From: Toxoplasma gondii ME49
Lineage: Eukaryota > Apicomplexa > Conoidasida > Eucoccidiorida > Sarcocystidae
Reading direction: 5' to 3'
NCBI RefSeq assembly: GCF_000006565.2
Contig: NC_031477.1
Span: forward strand, 3,809,137-3,873,136
DNA length: 64,000 bases
The notes beneath the pieces were generated by a model. The model was not told the DNA's origin. It searched no databases and saw only the letters and a list, made by a program, of their open reading frames with translations. Position 1 is the stretch's first letter. Every line of letters starts with the position of its first letter. Position numbers and translations under genes: made by a program. Shown here in pieces: positions 48,687 to 61,836 of this stretch.

Positions 48687-51600
48687 ATGGGGATATTTCG
48701 GTCGGAGGTGAGTTTCAGAGGAGCGCCAGTAGCGACAGCAAAGTTTGACGGAGGAAAGGAGGAGGATGAACGTCTTTTGTCTTCTTCCTTTGCCGAATTG
48801 TCTTGCCAAGTCTCCACCATGTTTTCGTGAGGTCACCACGTCCAATTGCCGCTACCGTCGACTCACTGGCGAAACATCTCCCTTGCGTTTGTCAGAGAGA
48901 CTTGGACTTTCTCGCGGTGGTGCTTCTTCTATCCCCACAGTTTTCATCTCCTCCAACAAGGAAACCGAGTCTGCTTTTCGCTCTGGCTTGTTCTGTGTTG
49001 CCGACTCTTTATGTTCGTGTCGTTTTTCTCACCTTTTCTCATCTCTTCTTAGAGGACCTTTCATTTCGCTCGAATCCTCGCTCTCGGCGTCTCTCTGCGT
49101 TGGCCACCCTGTCTAGGTTCTCCCTGCCGAGTGGAGGAAGATGCGGTTCTTCCTTGTTTCTCCTCTCCCCTCTTTCTTTTCCTCCTCTCCTTCCTCCTCT
49201 TTGTCCTTCGTTCTTCTCTTTTTTCTCGCTCCGCATCGCTGTACCTCTTTCTACGTTCTGTGTCTTTTTTTGCTTGGATCTTCCTGCTCCTCTTCTCGTT
49301 TCTTGCTTTTTTCCAGAATGTGCATGCCTTTCTCCTTTCTGCTGACGTTCGCTCAGACCATGTGTAGGGGGACGCTTGTCCTGCCGAGCGAGGGCGCCCG
49401 CGACTTCCTTGACGCGATTGGGTCCAAAGTTCAGGTCCAATTTGTAGATGTAAGTCTCTTTGTCGCTTCCTTCTCTAATCGCTCTCTCTCTCTCTTGCTT
49501 CCTGTCACTCTCCTCGTTCTTCCATCTCCTTTCCTCTTCTCCTTTCGTTGTCATCTCGCTTCTTTGTCCACGCTCGCTCTTCCTCTTTTCCTCGCCTCTT
49601 TTCACATCTCTCCTGTTTTCTCTCAGCAGCTTGACTTTGGTCTCTTCACTTGGCGTCGCCTTGCTCCTCTTCTGTCGTCGTCGGTCTTCCCTCTGTACCC
49701 TTGTTGTCCCCCCCTTACGCGTCCTTCCTCGTCTCGTTTCCTTCTCCCGCTTCTTTTGTTCCTCTGTCTCCTCTTTCTCTTCGCCGTTCTCTTCTGCTCG
49801 TTGCTCTCGAATTGACTCTCTCGCCTCTCTCGTTTCCCCGGTTTCCTCGCGCCTCGTCTTTCCGCGCGTTTTTTGACGCTCTTCTTCCTAGAACGCTTTT
49901 TCCTCTCTCTCTCGCAGATGAACGCGCAGTCGCTCTGTCGGCAGTACAAGCGCTACGTGCAGAGGCTGGAGGAGATGGAGAGGATTTTGCGTTTTCTGTT
50001 TGCGGAGATTGAAAAACATACGTCGACGAAGCTGGAAGATCGTCTGGACCTCGACGCGACCAGCGACGGTTCGCTGTCGGATGGCGAGTTCGAATCGGAG
50101 GACTCTCTCGAGTTTCTCCGGCGTTCGCTCTCTCTCTCAGGTGCGAGGGAAGCCCGGAGAGCGCATCCGTTTGAGGCAGAGCTCGAGGAGGGAAGCCGCT
50201 GGAGCAGACGAAATTTTGCAGGAAACCGAGTGCCGTCTCAAGAACGAAGAGAAGGTCGAGCAGACTCTCCTTTCTTCGACTCTGCGCGGGCAGGTCCAGG
50301 CGCCGGTGTGTCGGGCGCCTCCGCCTTCCAGCTCGACAAAGTTGAGGAGGCTCTGAACAAGCTGTACACACAGTTCGTCCGCTTCTCGCAAAACAACGAA
50401 GACCTCCTTCGACAGAGAAATGCGGCGGTGAGACGAAGAACGATCCTCGAAAAAGAAAAACACGAAAGGGACATTGTGGTGAAGAAGACGAAAGGGCACA
50501 TCACTGAAAAAACAGAGTAGAGGGAGACGAATGAGGAGAAGGAAAAAAGAGATCGGGGAGAGGAAAGTGGAGATTGAAGTGCAGGAAACAGGGGGGATTT
50601 CCCTGGGGAGGAACGTGGAGGGTCTCCTCCGAAAGAGAACGGAGACACAGCAAATGAGAAATCCGAACTTCGGCTTGGAGCGTCAAGGGTACGTTCCTCC
50701 CCAGGAGCCGTCTGTCTCAAAAACAGACAAGACAGAAAGAAAACTTCTTCCCCCTGCACCACACCTATCCATACGTACAAGTGGAGACATACGGGGTGTG
50801 ATGTATGTATAAATATATATGTATATTTATATATTTATCTATCTAAATATGTATGAATATGCATATATACATATGTATATACTTATGCAGATGCATGCTT
50901 CTATCGTGGGCGGTTTGCCATCATGGTCGTTTCACCGGTGTTCGCTTAGAACGTCGACTTTTCTTCTGCAGATCGAGGAAACGAGTCTACTTCTTCTTGC
51001 GCTCCACCAGCTCGCGCTCCCAGTGCACAGCGGTCGCGCAGCGAGACTCTCAGCTGCTGGAGTTCCTGACAGGTATGTGTCGTCTTTCTCTTTCTCTTAT
51101 TTTCCCCTTCTCTCTGGTTCCACCTTTCTCCCCTCGTTCCGTTTTGCTCTCTGTCTGTCTTCTTTTCTTCTTGTCTCTCTCGCCTTTCAATTGCTCTCTC
51201 TGTCTGGGAGCCGCTGTTCTCTCTTTCTCTGTTTCTCCTTTCGCTTCTGTAGGTCTCTGGTGCGTTCTCCCCTCTGTTCCTCGCGCCCTCGAGTTGTCTC
51301 TTCTCTGTCTGTTTGCCTGCGCTGGCACCCTCGCAGCCCGCTGTACGGGACGCGCTCTGTTTTCCTCCCCTTTCTTTCTCAGGGGAAGAGGCGAACATGG
51401 TTCGGTGTTTGCGCGTGTGTCTCTGTTTCGTTTTCATCTCTTCCAATCTGCTCTCTCTGGCGGTCGTGGACCTGGGCGGCTCGTCGCGGATGAAAATCCC
51501 CCGTCTCCTGTGAGCATTCTCCACCTCTGCTAACTTCCTCCCGGCATTCAGGCCTTCCCGTTGTTGCCAGTGCAGCACACACCTCGAGGCTCTCTGCTAA

Positions 51601-54508
51601 GGATGCTTCATCTTGACCTCTCTCTTTTTCCTTTTCCTCGGTCTTTCCAGAAACGCGCGGTCGGATCTGCGGCCCTCCTCGCCTCTCTTCGAATCGACCG
51701 CCAGCCTCTCTCTGCTCGAGGCGGGGACCGCAGGCCTGTCGGCGCGCGCGGAGACTGGAGCCCCACGCGGTCGCGGCTTGGGCTCTACGCTCCGCGACGG
51801 CTTCGGCGACGAACTGGGCTCCGAGTTCAGGTCCATGGCTTTCTCCTCTGTCGCAGGAGTCATCAACAGCTGCGACCAGGTGCGTCTCTCCAGTTCCACC
51901 ATCTAAATTTCTTCAACAGCTTCGGATCTCTCTGTGCCGGGAGTTCGGAGGTCATTTCTCCAGGAACTAGCGCGAACTCCTTCCTGCACCATCAGGCTGT
52001 CTGGCAGAACAGGCGCAGAGCACCTGTGCTGACTGCGGCGCTAGTTTCGGTGTTCTTTCGATCGAATCCGAAGAATACAGACACTTCACAGAGACAACAA
52101 AATAGAGCGAACAAGGCCTATAATACATATATACAGATATATACATATATATATATATATATACATATTTATATATATATATATATTATATATATATATA
52201 TATTATATATTATATATATATATATATGTATCTTGTGTATATGGATTTGCGGTGAGAGCCGGCGAAGAGTGTTTGCAGCGGAGCGCGAGAAGGAGATGGG
52301 GCGAATTCTGTCTCTGAGGAGCTGTCAGGGGTCTGTCCGTTGCTCTGCTTTTTCATCTTTTTACCGCTGGATTTGTGCGCGCTGAAAATGGCGTATCTGT
52401 CCCGCGCTGCGCATGCGCGACTTTCTTTTTTCCGGGCTCTCTTGGAGAAGATGCCCAGTCGCGTTCGCTTTTTTTCGGATCCGAAAGATCTCCGACGTCT
52501 CTGGGGAAGACCGTTTCGCATGTAGGGAAGGGCAGTAGCAAGTTGTCCCCGCAGCTGACGTGTGTTTGCCTCGTCGTTGTTTGCATTTCTAAGGAACGGG
52601 GTGTCTCTCTTTTCCGGTCGGTCCTCGTTTTCCCGGTCTGTTTAGGAGTTTCTCTCTTTCCTCTTCATTTGGAAAGGAACTGAATTCTTTCTGTTTCCTT
52701 CGTTCTCCAGGAAAAATTCGCGCGTGCTCTCTTCAGGTCAATGCGCGGCAACGCATACACCTACTTCCAGCCTGCCGATCTGACAGAGGTTCCTGCTGAA
52801 TACGCTGTGAGATTCTGTCTGTGTGTACACAAAAAAAACTCGCATTCTTGGAAACGTTTTCTCCGTGAAGTCCTGCTTCGCGTTCCGTCGGTGTCCCCTC
52901 GCCACCTCTGCCGATGACACACAAGGAGACGTCCTGTCTCTCTCCATCTTCTTTCTTTCCTCTCTGCACTTCTCCGTCATCTCTGTCCCTCCTCTCTCGT
53001 CTTTCCTGGTGTCTTCTGTCTGGTCCGCTTTCCACTCGCGTAATCTTTGTTTTCGCCTCGCCGGCTTGTGCGGTGCTCTCTCCCGCATGCCGTCCACTGC
53101 CTTCTCCGCTGAGGTCTCATTTTCGTTCAGGTGACGCTCCAGTCGAAGTCGCTCTTCGTCACATATTATCAGGGGGGCTGTTCGCCTTCGTCTGCGGCGT
53201 ACGAGAAGGTGATTCGTTTGTGCGCTGCGTTCGGCGCGCGGTGCTACTCATGGCCTGGATCGTTCGAAGAAGCAGAGAAGCGCTTCGCAGACGTTTCGTC
53301 TCTCTTGGCCGACAAGGAGAAGACGCTGCGAGCCTACGAGCAGTACTTTCTGTCGGAGATTTCGATTCTCTTGGAGCCTGTGGATGCGGATTGTGAAGGC
53401 CGCAGACGGCGCAGGCCGCTGATCGAAGCCTGGAGGCGCTTCTGTGTGAAGGAGAAAGCCGTCTACGCAACGCTCAACTTCTTCGAGGCGAGCGATGTGA
53501 CGATTCGAGCTGACTGCTGGTTCCCGGCACAAGACGAGGCGAAGCTCCGCGTCGTCCTCGCCGAACAGAGCGCGCGAAGTGTAGGGACTTGACGGCCTCT
53601 CGGATTTAGGGCAGACCAGGTCGCGAAGCAAAAGGGAGGAGAAGAAGAAGAGAACGCGTCGAAACGCGGAAGACTGGGAGAGTTGGAGCAATGCCAGAGC
53701 GAGGGCGAGCAGGCAACATGCAAAACGTTTTCCTGCAAGCGACCGCCGGCAGACCCAGCTGTTTCTTTCCGATTCTCTTTCTTTCGTGCAATGGTTTTCT
53801 CTGTCCTCTGGCGGGCAGGCAGATCCCATTTCGTTTTTCACGAGAATGGTGTGTGAGTCAGAAGACGTTGGAGAAAGCTCTCAGTCTTCGCGCTGTTTGT
53901 TGAAAGACCGGGTCAAATCGCGAAGAAAAACTGTGGCAGACACGCAGGACGACGTCGCGCGACGCTCGCTACGCTCTCAGGGCCTCTCCTCGTTTCGTTT
54001 CTGCGCGTTTCTCTCTTCAGCATGCGTCGGCGTTTCTGCTTCTGCACCCACCCACAAGTTCTCCGTCGCCGCCGACGTTCTTTCGCTTGCCGCCTTTCTT
54101 GGAACCTTTTCAACAGTTGGTCGACACCTACGGCGTCCCGAGATACAAAGAAGCGAACCCAGCCGTGTTTGCATGCGTCTTCTTCCCGTTCTTGTTCGGC
54201 GTCATGTACGGAGACGTAGGTCACGGCTTCCTCCTCGTCCTCATCGCCGCGGCGCTCTTCTACGTCAAAGCGAACAACCGCGTTCTGAGGATGAAAGGCG
54301 AACTGATCGATATGCTGCTCGAAGGAAGGTACCCCACCTGCCCGCTGCAACCCAAAGTCGTACATGCCTTCTGCCTGTCTTGTACCAAGCAATCGTCCAC
54401 ATACGAATACACACAAATACACATACATATGCGTACAGGAACATACACATACATATACATACACCTATACTTATGCATATATATATATATATATCTGTAT
54501 TCATATAC

Positions 54509-54551
<43 letters not shown>

Positions 54552-56491
54552 ATATGTATATACATATATATAGGTCAACACAGTATAGATATTTTGCTTG
54601 TGTGTTGTTGATGTGCCTGCTGCGCTTCTGTCGCTTTCTCTGTGCGTGAGTACGTGCCTGGCAACTTCGAGGAGTTTTTCTGTTGTCCTGCCTGTGGGTA
54701 TGTTCGTTTTTCGTTTCTCTCTCTGGAGGCCAGCTGTCCGTACACCAGCGGATCTTCATCTGTACGGCTCTATGTGTGTCAAGATGCGCGTAGCCGTCAT
54801 TCTCCAGATCTCCTTGTCTCTTACGATGCGCGTCCCTTGCGGCAAACGTCACACAACGTAGTGCATGCGACGTACACAGGACTTTCTTTCTTTCTCTCTC
54901 TTTCTCTGTTTTCCCCCGCTCCCCGCCACCCCCCTGCCACCCTCTCCTCCCCGAGAGACGCAGACGTTGAAGATGAAGATATGCGTCGTTTTCTCTTCTC
55001 CCTTTTTTCGGTTTCCTCGTCTTTTTTTTCTGGAATGGATATGCCGCCTGCATGCATGCGCGTGCGTTGTTGCAGGCACATGATCCTGTTGTTGGGTTTG
55101 TTCGCCACCTATGCGGGAGTGATTTATAACGACGTTCTGTCTCTGGGCATCGACCTCTTCGGAACGCGGTGGCAAGTCTCTTCGCCGACGTTCGAGGAAG
55201 GCGAAGTCGCGTTTCCGGCGGCTTCTTCTGCCTCTCGTCCCGCAACGTTCCACGAGAGAGAAGGCGAGAAACTCGAACCTATGGCGGAAGGATTCCCCTA
55301 CCCTGTGGGCTTCGATCCTGCGTGGAAGGGAGCAGTGAACGAACTGCTTATGTTCAACTCCTTCAAGATGAAGTTCTCTGTCATTGTAAGGAGAGAGCGC
55401 GAGCGCAGTCCTTCTGGGATCTGTCTTTTCTTTCTCTTGCGAGGAGGCTCAGGCTCTTGTCTGCTGGCGAAAACGCGAAAACAGAAAAGGCAAAAAGACC
55501 AGATGGGTGCTCCACACAACTCGCATGCTGAACAGAGGTCCTAGCGCAAGACAAGACGGGTATCCACTTCTCGGTCGAAAAGCTTCAACAGATTCGTCTA
55601 TGCAGTTCAATTCCTGCTTACATATAACGCGCTTTCTTCAAATCTCTGCCCAAGCTTATACGTCTTTCTGTGTATTGCGCTAATTTTAAATTTGTTTACA
55701 TATATATATATATATATATAGATATATGTGTGTGCAGATATGAATTATATAGTCATATACCGCGGTGACGTGGACGGACTCCACCTTGCAAGAGGTGACG
55801 TTTTTTGTCATTTCGCAGCACCTGCAAATGCTTTTCGGCCGTCGGTCTCTGCTTTCGTCTTCCGTAGCCTCGAGCATTTTCTCGTCTTTTTTCTCGCGCG
55901 TCTCTCAGGTGGCATTCTTCCAGATGCTGTTGGGGATCCTCTTGAAGGCGCTGAACGCGCTCTACTTCCGACAGTTTCTGGACTTCTTTTTCGAGGCGCT
56001 TCCCCAGCTCTTCCTCTTCGTCGCACTCATCGGGTACATGGCTTTCCTCATTCTCTTCAAGTGGCTCACACCCGCAGACGCCTACGCCAAACCTTCTCTG
56101 ATCAACGTCCTCATCGACATGCACATGGGAGGCGCAAATCCCGACCCTTCGCTCCTTATGTTCGACGGACAAGCCGAAATTCAGCAAGTAATCCCCAGTC
56201 TGCCCAACCAAAAAAGGCCAACAATTGCATCTACATACATACATACCTATATCCATAAAATATATATACATATATATAATTTTATATATTTTTATATATA
56301 TAATTATATATATATATATTTATACATAAAAGTATATACATAGACGTATATATGGATATGCATACCAGCACTATTCGGGACAAATGTGGCGAAGAGAATG
56401 CAGGACGAAAAACGACGAAAACGCGTGTGTTGCGTCCTTTTCGACTGTCGACACCAGTCCGTGAGAGTCCACAATACACACATAAACATAC

Positions 56492-56527
<36 letters not shown>

Positions 56528-58329
56528 GTATATATATGTATATATATGTATATATACATATATATATATATGTGCATGAGTGGATACAGGTGAGAAAAAG
56601 GTGTTGGGTTTGGTTGCGTACGCGCGGCTTTTGCTCGCAAGAACTGTCCACGGATCTTGTTATGCCAGCGAAGTACAAAGGAATGCGCAGCTGGGTGTTT
56701 TGGATGTTGCCTTCTCCAGGTTTTGCGCCTCGTGGTTCTGCTGTCTGTGCCAGTCATGTTGCTGGCGAAGCCTCTGTGGCTGCTGTACGCACAGCGTCAC
56801 TCGGCCTCACGCGCGTCGCTGCATGCAGCAGATTTCGGATACCATGTACAAGGTTCCGCAGCAGCGTCTCGGGCGTCTGCAGGCGCGCCTGCGTCGCCGC
56901 TCGAGGAAGAGCGAGAGAGCTTGGTCGTCGCGTCTTCCTCCCGCGCTTTGCCCTCTGAAAGACGCGTTCGAGCTTCAGAGCGAAGTCTGGCGAGTGAGGA
57001 CTCGGCGCTGCCGTCGCCGCCTTTGGCCTTCTCGGTTTCGCAGGGACCTTGTGACGGCCGCGGCGCGCGGCGGACGAGAAAACGGACAGAAGTCGAAGAC
57101 GCGGAGGATGGCGCGGACGACGGCGCGGGAGAGATCAGCGAAGTCTTCATCCACCAAATGATCGAGACCATCGAGTTCGTGCTTGGAACAATTTCCAACA
57201 CGGCCAGCTACCTCCGACTCTGGGCGCTCTCGCTGGCCCACCAGCAACTCGCTCTTGTCTTCTTCGAGAAAACCATCGGCCTCGCGCTGCAGCCTGGCAC
57301 TGGTGGGGTCGCAATGACCATCAAGGTGAGCAGCCGAAGAGGGCGAAGAAGAAAGACAGGCGAGATGAGGACGAGCGACTGCTGGGGAGGCGGGGGGAGA
57401 GGGGACCGGGCGGGAAACGAAGAAGGAGCGCGGAAAAAAGAGCAGGAATGAGCAGAGCGTTCTTCGGGCAGCTGCTGTTTTGAACCGGAAACGTCGGCCT
57501 CATAGTGGCGAAAACGCAGAAGAAGGAAAAAATCCATCCACCTTCCTTTGTAAGGGAGCTGTTTTTTTCGAAATTCACGGTAGAGAAGCTTCTGTCTCAG
57601 TCTCAATGCAGCATTCGTTATCCTTCCTCGACGCATCTTCTCCTGGCTTGGCCAGCAGGTCTCCTTCTTCTGATCTTGTTCATGTTCTTCTCTTCTTCTT
57701 TTTCTTCTGGCCTGCTTCTTCTGGTCCCCTTGGCGTTCTTGTTCCTGTCTTCTGCTTACCGCATGTCGCCTTGATGCCTGACCTGTGTGTCGCGGTGCCT
57801 GCCTCGCAGTTCGTTTTCCTTTTCCCCATCTTCGCTCTCATCACCTTTTTCGTGATGGTGGGGATGGACAGCCTCGAGTGTTTCCTCCACGCCCTCCGTC
57901 TTCAGTGGTAGGTCCTTGAAAAATCAGAAAAAAGAAAAGGGGAAGAAGACAGGACGAGAAGCGAGAAGCAGCGAGAACGGCGGCGACGAGGAAGAGGTTG
58001 AAGACAACAGAGGAGAAGGAGAGACTAAAAGGGAACTGGGGAGAGAGTGGAGACAGCCGAGGGTACGCAAGAGAGAGAGAACGAAGGGGGAAAGGATCAA
58101 CGCAGACAAGCAGAGACGAGAGAGAACAGCGTAGAGGGGAGGCAACTTGGGGCTTGCGAAAAGAACCGAACGAAGGATAAGAAAAGAGAGGTTACAAGAA
58201 GTAGAAAAAATGCTGTTTTCTTTTTACAGGGTCGAGTTTCAGGGAAAATTCTACAAGGCAGATGGTCACACGTTCGCCCCCCTCAATTTCGCGAAGATTC
58301 TCCGAGAGTCGAGACCTCAAGGATCTTAA
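48687..58329 (+). CDS. VHA-a: V-type H+-ATPase subunit a (V0 sector), 13 exons
   Basis: Exons: 48687-48707, 49357-49449, 49918-50427, 50972-51072, 51651-51879, 52711-52806, 53131-53580, 54021-54328, 55076-55385, 55909-56187, 56720-57325, 57810-57907, 58230-58329. All are GT-AG and in frame, giving 1,066 residues. Subunit a carries the proton half-channels of the vacuolar pump. Exon 1 encodes only MGIFRSE, the family's conserved start. The cytosolic arm has [18 protein letters not shown] and [11 protein letters not shown]; the membrane part begins near 525 with [14 protein letters not shown] and [13 protein letters not shown]. The motif [16 protein letters not shown] contains R965, equivalent to the essential Arg735 of yeast Vph1. 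Family members are usually 800-900 residues; the excess comes from an acidic Ser-rich insert (about 75-150), a linker near 245-290, and a charged insert (about 825-935) before the Arg-bearing helix. Introns carry several TA arrays. Which T. gondii a-paralogue this is remains unchecked. Confidence 0.95.
52128..52230. repeat. TA microsatellite in V-ATPase intron
   Basis: About 100 bases of TA-based sequence with TATTTATA and TATTATATATTATA interruptions, in the intron 51880-52710. Confidence 0.9.
54476..54575. repeat. TA microsatellite in V-ATPase intron
   Basis: (TA)n blocks broken by TCTGTATTCATATACACA, with flanking ACATACATA-type repeats from about 54410, in intron 54329-55075. Confidence 0.9.
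56250..56575. repeat. TA/ACATATA repeat cluster in V-ATPase intron
   Basis: Intron 56188-56719 holds two dense blocks, about 56255-56340 (TATATAATTTTATATA types) and about 56488-56575 (TGTATATATATGTATA types), separated by ordinary sequence. The isoleucine/tyrosine open frames on both strands are artefacts of the repeat. Confidence 0.85.
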
Positions 58330-60999
58330 CGTTTTCTGTTTACAGTCTCTTTCAGGTCGCTGAACTGGCGTTGTTCCCCTGTTGTCTGCTGCTGTCTCGT
58401 TTGTCTCCACTCTGATGCTGCTTTCTTTTCTCCGTTTCCTTGTCCCTTTTCTGCGTTTTTCCTTCGTTTCCTTGCACCGCGTTTCTGCGGTTTTTCGTCT
58501 CTTCTTTCTGCTTTTCCTCGTTTTCCTCTCTCTCTCTCCTTCGATATTCCGGGAGTCGTTTCCGCCGTTCTTTTCCTCTCTGCTTCTGCGCCTCTACGCC
58601 TTCTGGGAGACGCTCTGACGTCTCCAGCCGATGTGTGAAAAGAAGTGATGGAATCACAGAGACGAAGAAGAGACAGGAGAGAGTGGAAGGAACGAAACCT
58701 CTCGAATCCCTTTTCAAATTGTTGCTGTTTTTCTGTGTGCCGCTTCTGAGATTTCATGTGCTCATGGCGTTCTCCCGCACCCGCCCTGCCCTGGTCCCGC
58801 GTCTCTCGAGTCGTTTTCTTCGCGTTTCCTTCTCGCGCCTCCTCTCTCTCGTCTCTAGTTTTCACTGCCCAGCGACCTTCCAAAAGTCTACTCGTCGTCT
58901 GCTTGCTTTCCTGCCGTCCTAGTCTCGCGATGCGTCGGCGCACAAGACGACGAGTCTCCTGTTGGTGAAGCGAGCGAAAGTCCGCGGCGGTTCCCTCACG
59001 GCGAGCCCAGCCAGCTGGCGGCTCCCCTCTTGCGACGACTTCGCCTCCGCCATGCATCGATTTTCCTTTCGTCGAAAGATCTCTCGAGCAGACTCAACTC
59101 GGCGACGGGGGAAAGCACGAGCTTTCCGCGGTCTGAAAGACAGGGAGAGACACACAAAAAGTGAAGCAGCCTCTAAGAGTCAGAAAGACAGAATCAGAGT
59201 CAGAAAGACAGAATCAGAGTCAGAAAGACAGAGTCAGAGTCAGAAAGACAGAGTCAGAGTCAGAAAGACAGAGTCAGAGTCAGAAAGACAGAGACGGAGA
59301 GAGAGAACAACAGAACATGCGGAGACAGGAGATGAAAGTACCACACAGGACTCTCCCGACGTTAAACAAAGCAAACAACTTCGTCGGAAAGGCAAAGCGC
59401 AAGCCAGTGACTTGCTCACAAAGGAATCTGTTCCCCCCTGCGTAGAGATAGACGAGATAGACAGGCATTGACCGAGAGAAGCGGACAGCCTCACCTGATT
59501 CAGCGCTACAGCTTCATGCATCACTTCCAGAGAAATAGGCAACACACAGAGAAGCAGCCAGAGAGGTTTGCTACATCATCACATATCCTCGATGCATGTA
59601 CTTACGGTTACATATATATATATATATATGTATACATGGAGAAAGAGATCTGGTATGAAGAGTCACGCATAATTCACATCCAAATATTTGTAAATAAGCA
59701 TGCATGTATATATATATATATATATATGCATATATGTATGTAGTTTGGCTTGGAGCACGCAGCTGCGTCCACGATCATGCCTGGATTTGTAGGAGTGTAT
59801 TTTTGAGAGTGGAAGAGCTGTGGGGAGTGCTTGGCATTTGCCAGAGGGGACAGACAAAGAAACTGTTTACTGCCTCGAACGCCTCTGGCCTGAAAGAATG
59901 CCACCCCCCAGGCCTGGCACACTCTACGCGTACCTCCCCAGTGTACACAAATATGCATATAAATGCGACAACGTGCGTATATATATATATATATTTATAT
60001 ATATGTATGTATATTTGTATTGTTTCGCAAGTTGTGTAGAGGAAAGGAACACGATGGAGATAAAGACGACAAGAAGAAGAGAGGAGAAGAAGGAAAAGAG
60101 GAGAGAGTTGAAAGGCAACAGCAACGGCCGCGAAACGATTCTGTATCGAAAGAGGAGATTCCTCGCAGCGAAAAGGCGAAAAGCCTGTAGAATCGCTGCA
60201 TTGGTGTTTGGTGCGTTACAGTGTTTCCTTTTCTTGTGTAGGAGTTCAAGTAGAATGGTGCATTTTCTCTCCAAGAATGCCGCTTTCGTCTGTCACTGTT
60301 CGCGTTTGCTTTTCCCTGTTTCGAAGCGTTGTCAGGTGCTCTGCTTCCTCAGCCGCAGAGAAAGGGGCGCTTCTCATTTCTTCCGCTTTGAGTTCCCTGT
60401 TGTGTCTTCTCCCTCCTCTTCATCGCTAGCATCTCCCACCCTGAATTTCAGACTGCATGCGTATACACGACGCTGTCTGCTTTTTCCGCTCGACGCAGGG
60501 TCTTCATTCGCGTCTCGTTTTGCATCTTTTCTCGCTTTCTCCCTCTCGTTCTCTTTCTTCTTCCACCTTCTCTCGCCCTGTCTTTTCTCGACTCTCCATC
60601 ATATGTGTGCCTGTTTTCTCTCTGTTGTTCTGCCGCTTCTTGCCCGATAGAGACTCTTGCCGTGTCTGCTGCTCTTGCGGCTTTTCTCGCGGCTTTTCTT
60701 CGAATTCTCCTTCTCCCCGAATCTCTTTCTTCTCGAATCTTCTTGCTGTTCTCGAATTCTATTTGCCGTTCCTGCAAGAGTGCTGACTCTTCTTCTTTCT
60801 CCTCTTCCTTCTTTTCTCCTTGTCCTTCTCTCCTCGTCTCTGCACACCTCAGTCTCTCGACGCTCCTCTGCGCGAGCTTCGGACAGTCACTTCCACTTTT
60901 TCTCGTCTCGTCAACTCTCAAGTCTTTTCTCTTTCCCCTTCTTCCTCTGCGCCTCTCGTTGTCTCCTTTGTTTCCTCCGTCTTTCGCCTCCTCTCTGAC
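58330..60999. other. intergenic DNA and 5' leader of CS-domain gene
   Basis: Contains the V-ATPase 3' region, a 20-bp tandem repeat (59177-59295), TA arrays near 59611-59630, 59707-59730 and 59977-60005, and a very pyrimidine-rich leader from about 60500 to 60999. No open frame with protein character was found. Confidence 0.55.
59177..59295. repeat. 20-bp tandem repeat, about 6 copies
   Basis: The unit CAGAAAGACAGARTCAGAGT is repeated with exact 20-base period from 59181 to about 59295. The first two copies carry GAATC and later ones GAGTC, so the array grew from one end. It lies between two genes and is not coding. Confidence 0.9.
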
Positions 61000-61805
61000 A
61001 TGGAGTCTCTGCCGGCGAGCGTTCGCCTTCTCTGCCCCCCTCTGCTTTCCTCTGCATCCCCGTATCTCTTCTCTAGCCTCTCTTCGACTCCTGATAACTT
61101 TGCCCAGAAGATGACGGGAGACAACTGCGACAGAAGGGTGAGACTCTCGTCGCTCTTCGCTCCCTCGCCTCTCTCCCGTTCTCCTTCCTCTCCCTTCTCT
61201 CCCTTCTCTCTCCTCTCTCTCCTCTCCCTCCTCTCCCTCCTCTCTCTCCTCTCTCTCCTCTCTCTCCAGCCGGCGCCTCTGCATACACTCAGCGCCACAG
61301 CTGCGAGCGTCGCTCCTTCATCTTCATCTGATTCCCTGTGTAACGATCTGTCTGCATGCTCGACCGAAGCAGCTGCTCTCGAGGCTCTGACGAAACGCCG
61401 TGAGGCCGCAAGCGAGAGAAAGCGAACAGCAGAAGAAAAACGACAGAAACAGAAAGAAATGGAAAAGGAAGTCAAAACGGCGATCGAGAAAGGCTGGTGG
61501 ACGGCTGCTCGACAGATCGTCCTCGAAAGTCATCTCGCAGGTCAGTGCGCATCCAGAGAGAAAAAGCAATTTCGCTTCGCTCTTTTCGCTCGGAGATCTC
61601 GGTTGCGATTGTGAAATTCCTTTCCCTTCGATCTGTCTCTTTGCCCTCGGCGTCGCACTCTCCTCTATCTGGCCTCTCCACTACTTTCTTGTACCTCTCT
61701 CTTCCACTCTATCTCTCTCCACATCGCTTTCTATCAAGCTATCTCTGTCTGTCTATCTGTCTATCTCTGTGTATCTGTCTATAGTTGCTCATCGATCTAT
61801 ATGTA

Positions 61806-61836
<31 letters not shown>

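Noticed and set aside
54260..54565. Tyr/Ile-rich open frames over TA arrays on both strands here and at other microsatellites
   Set aside because: Direct translation of (TA)n and ACATATA repeats inside introns.
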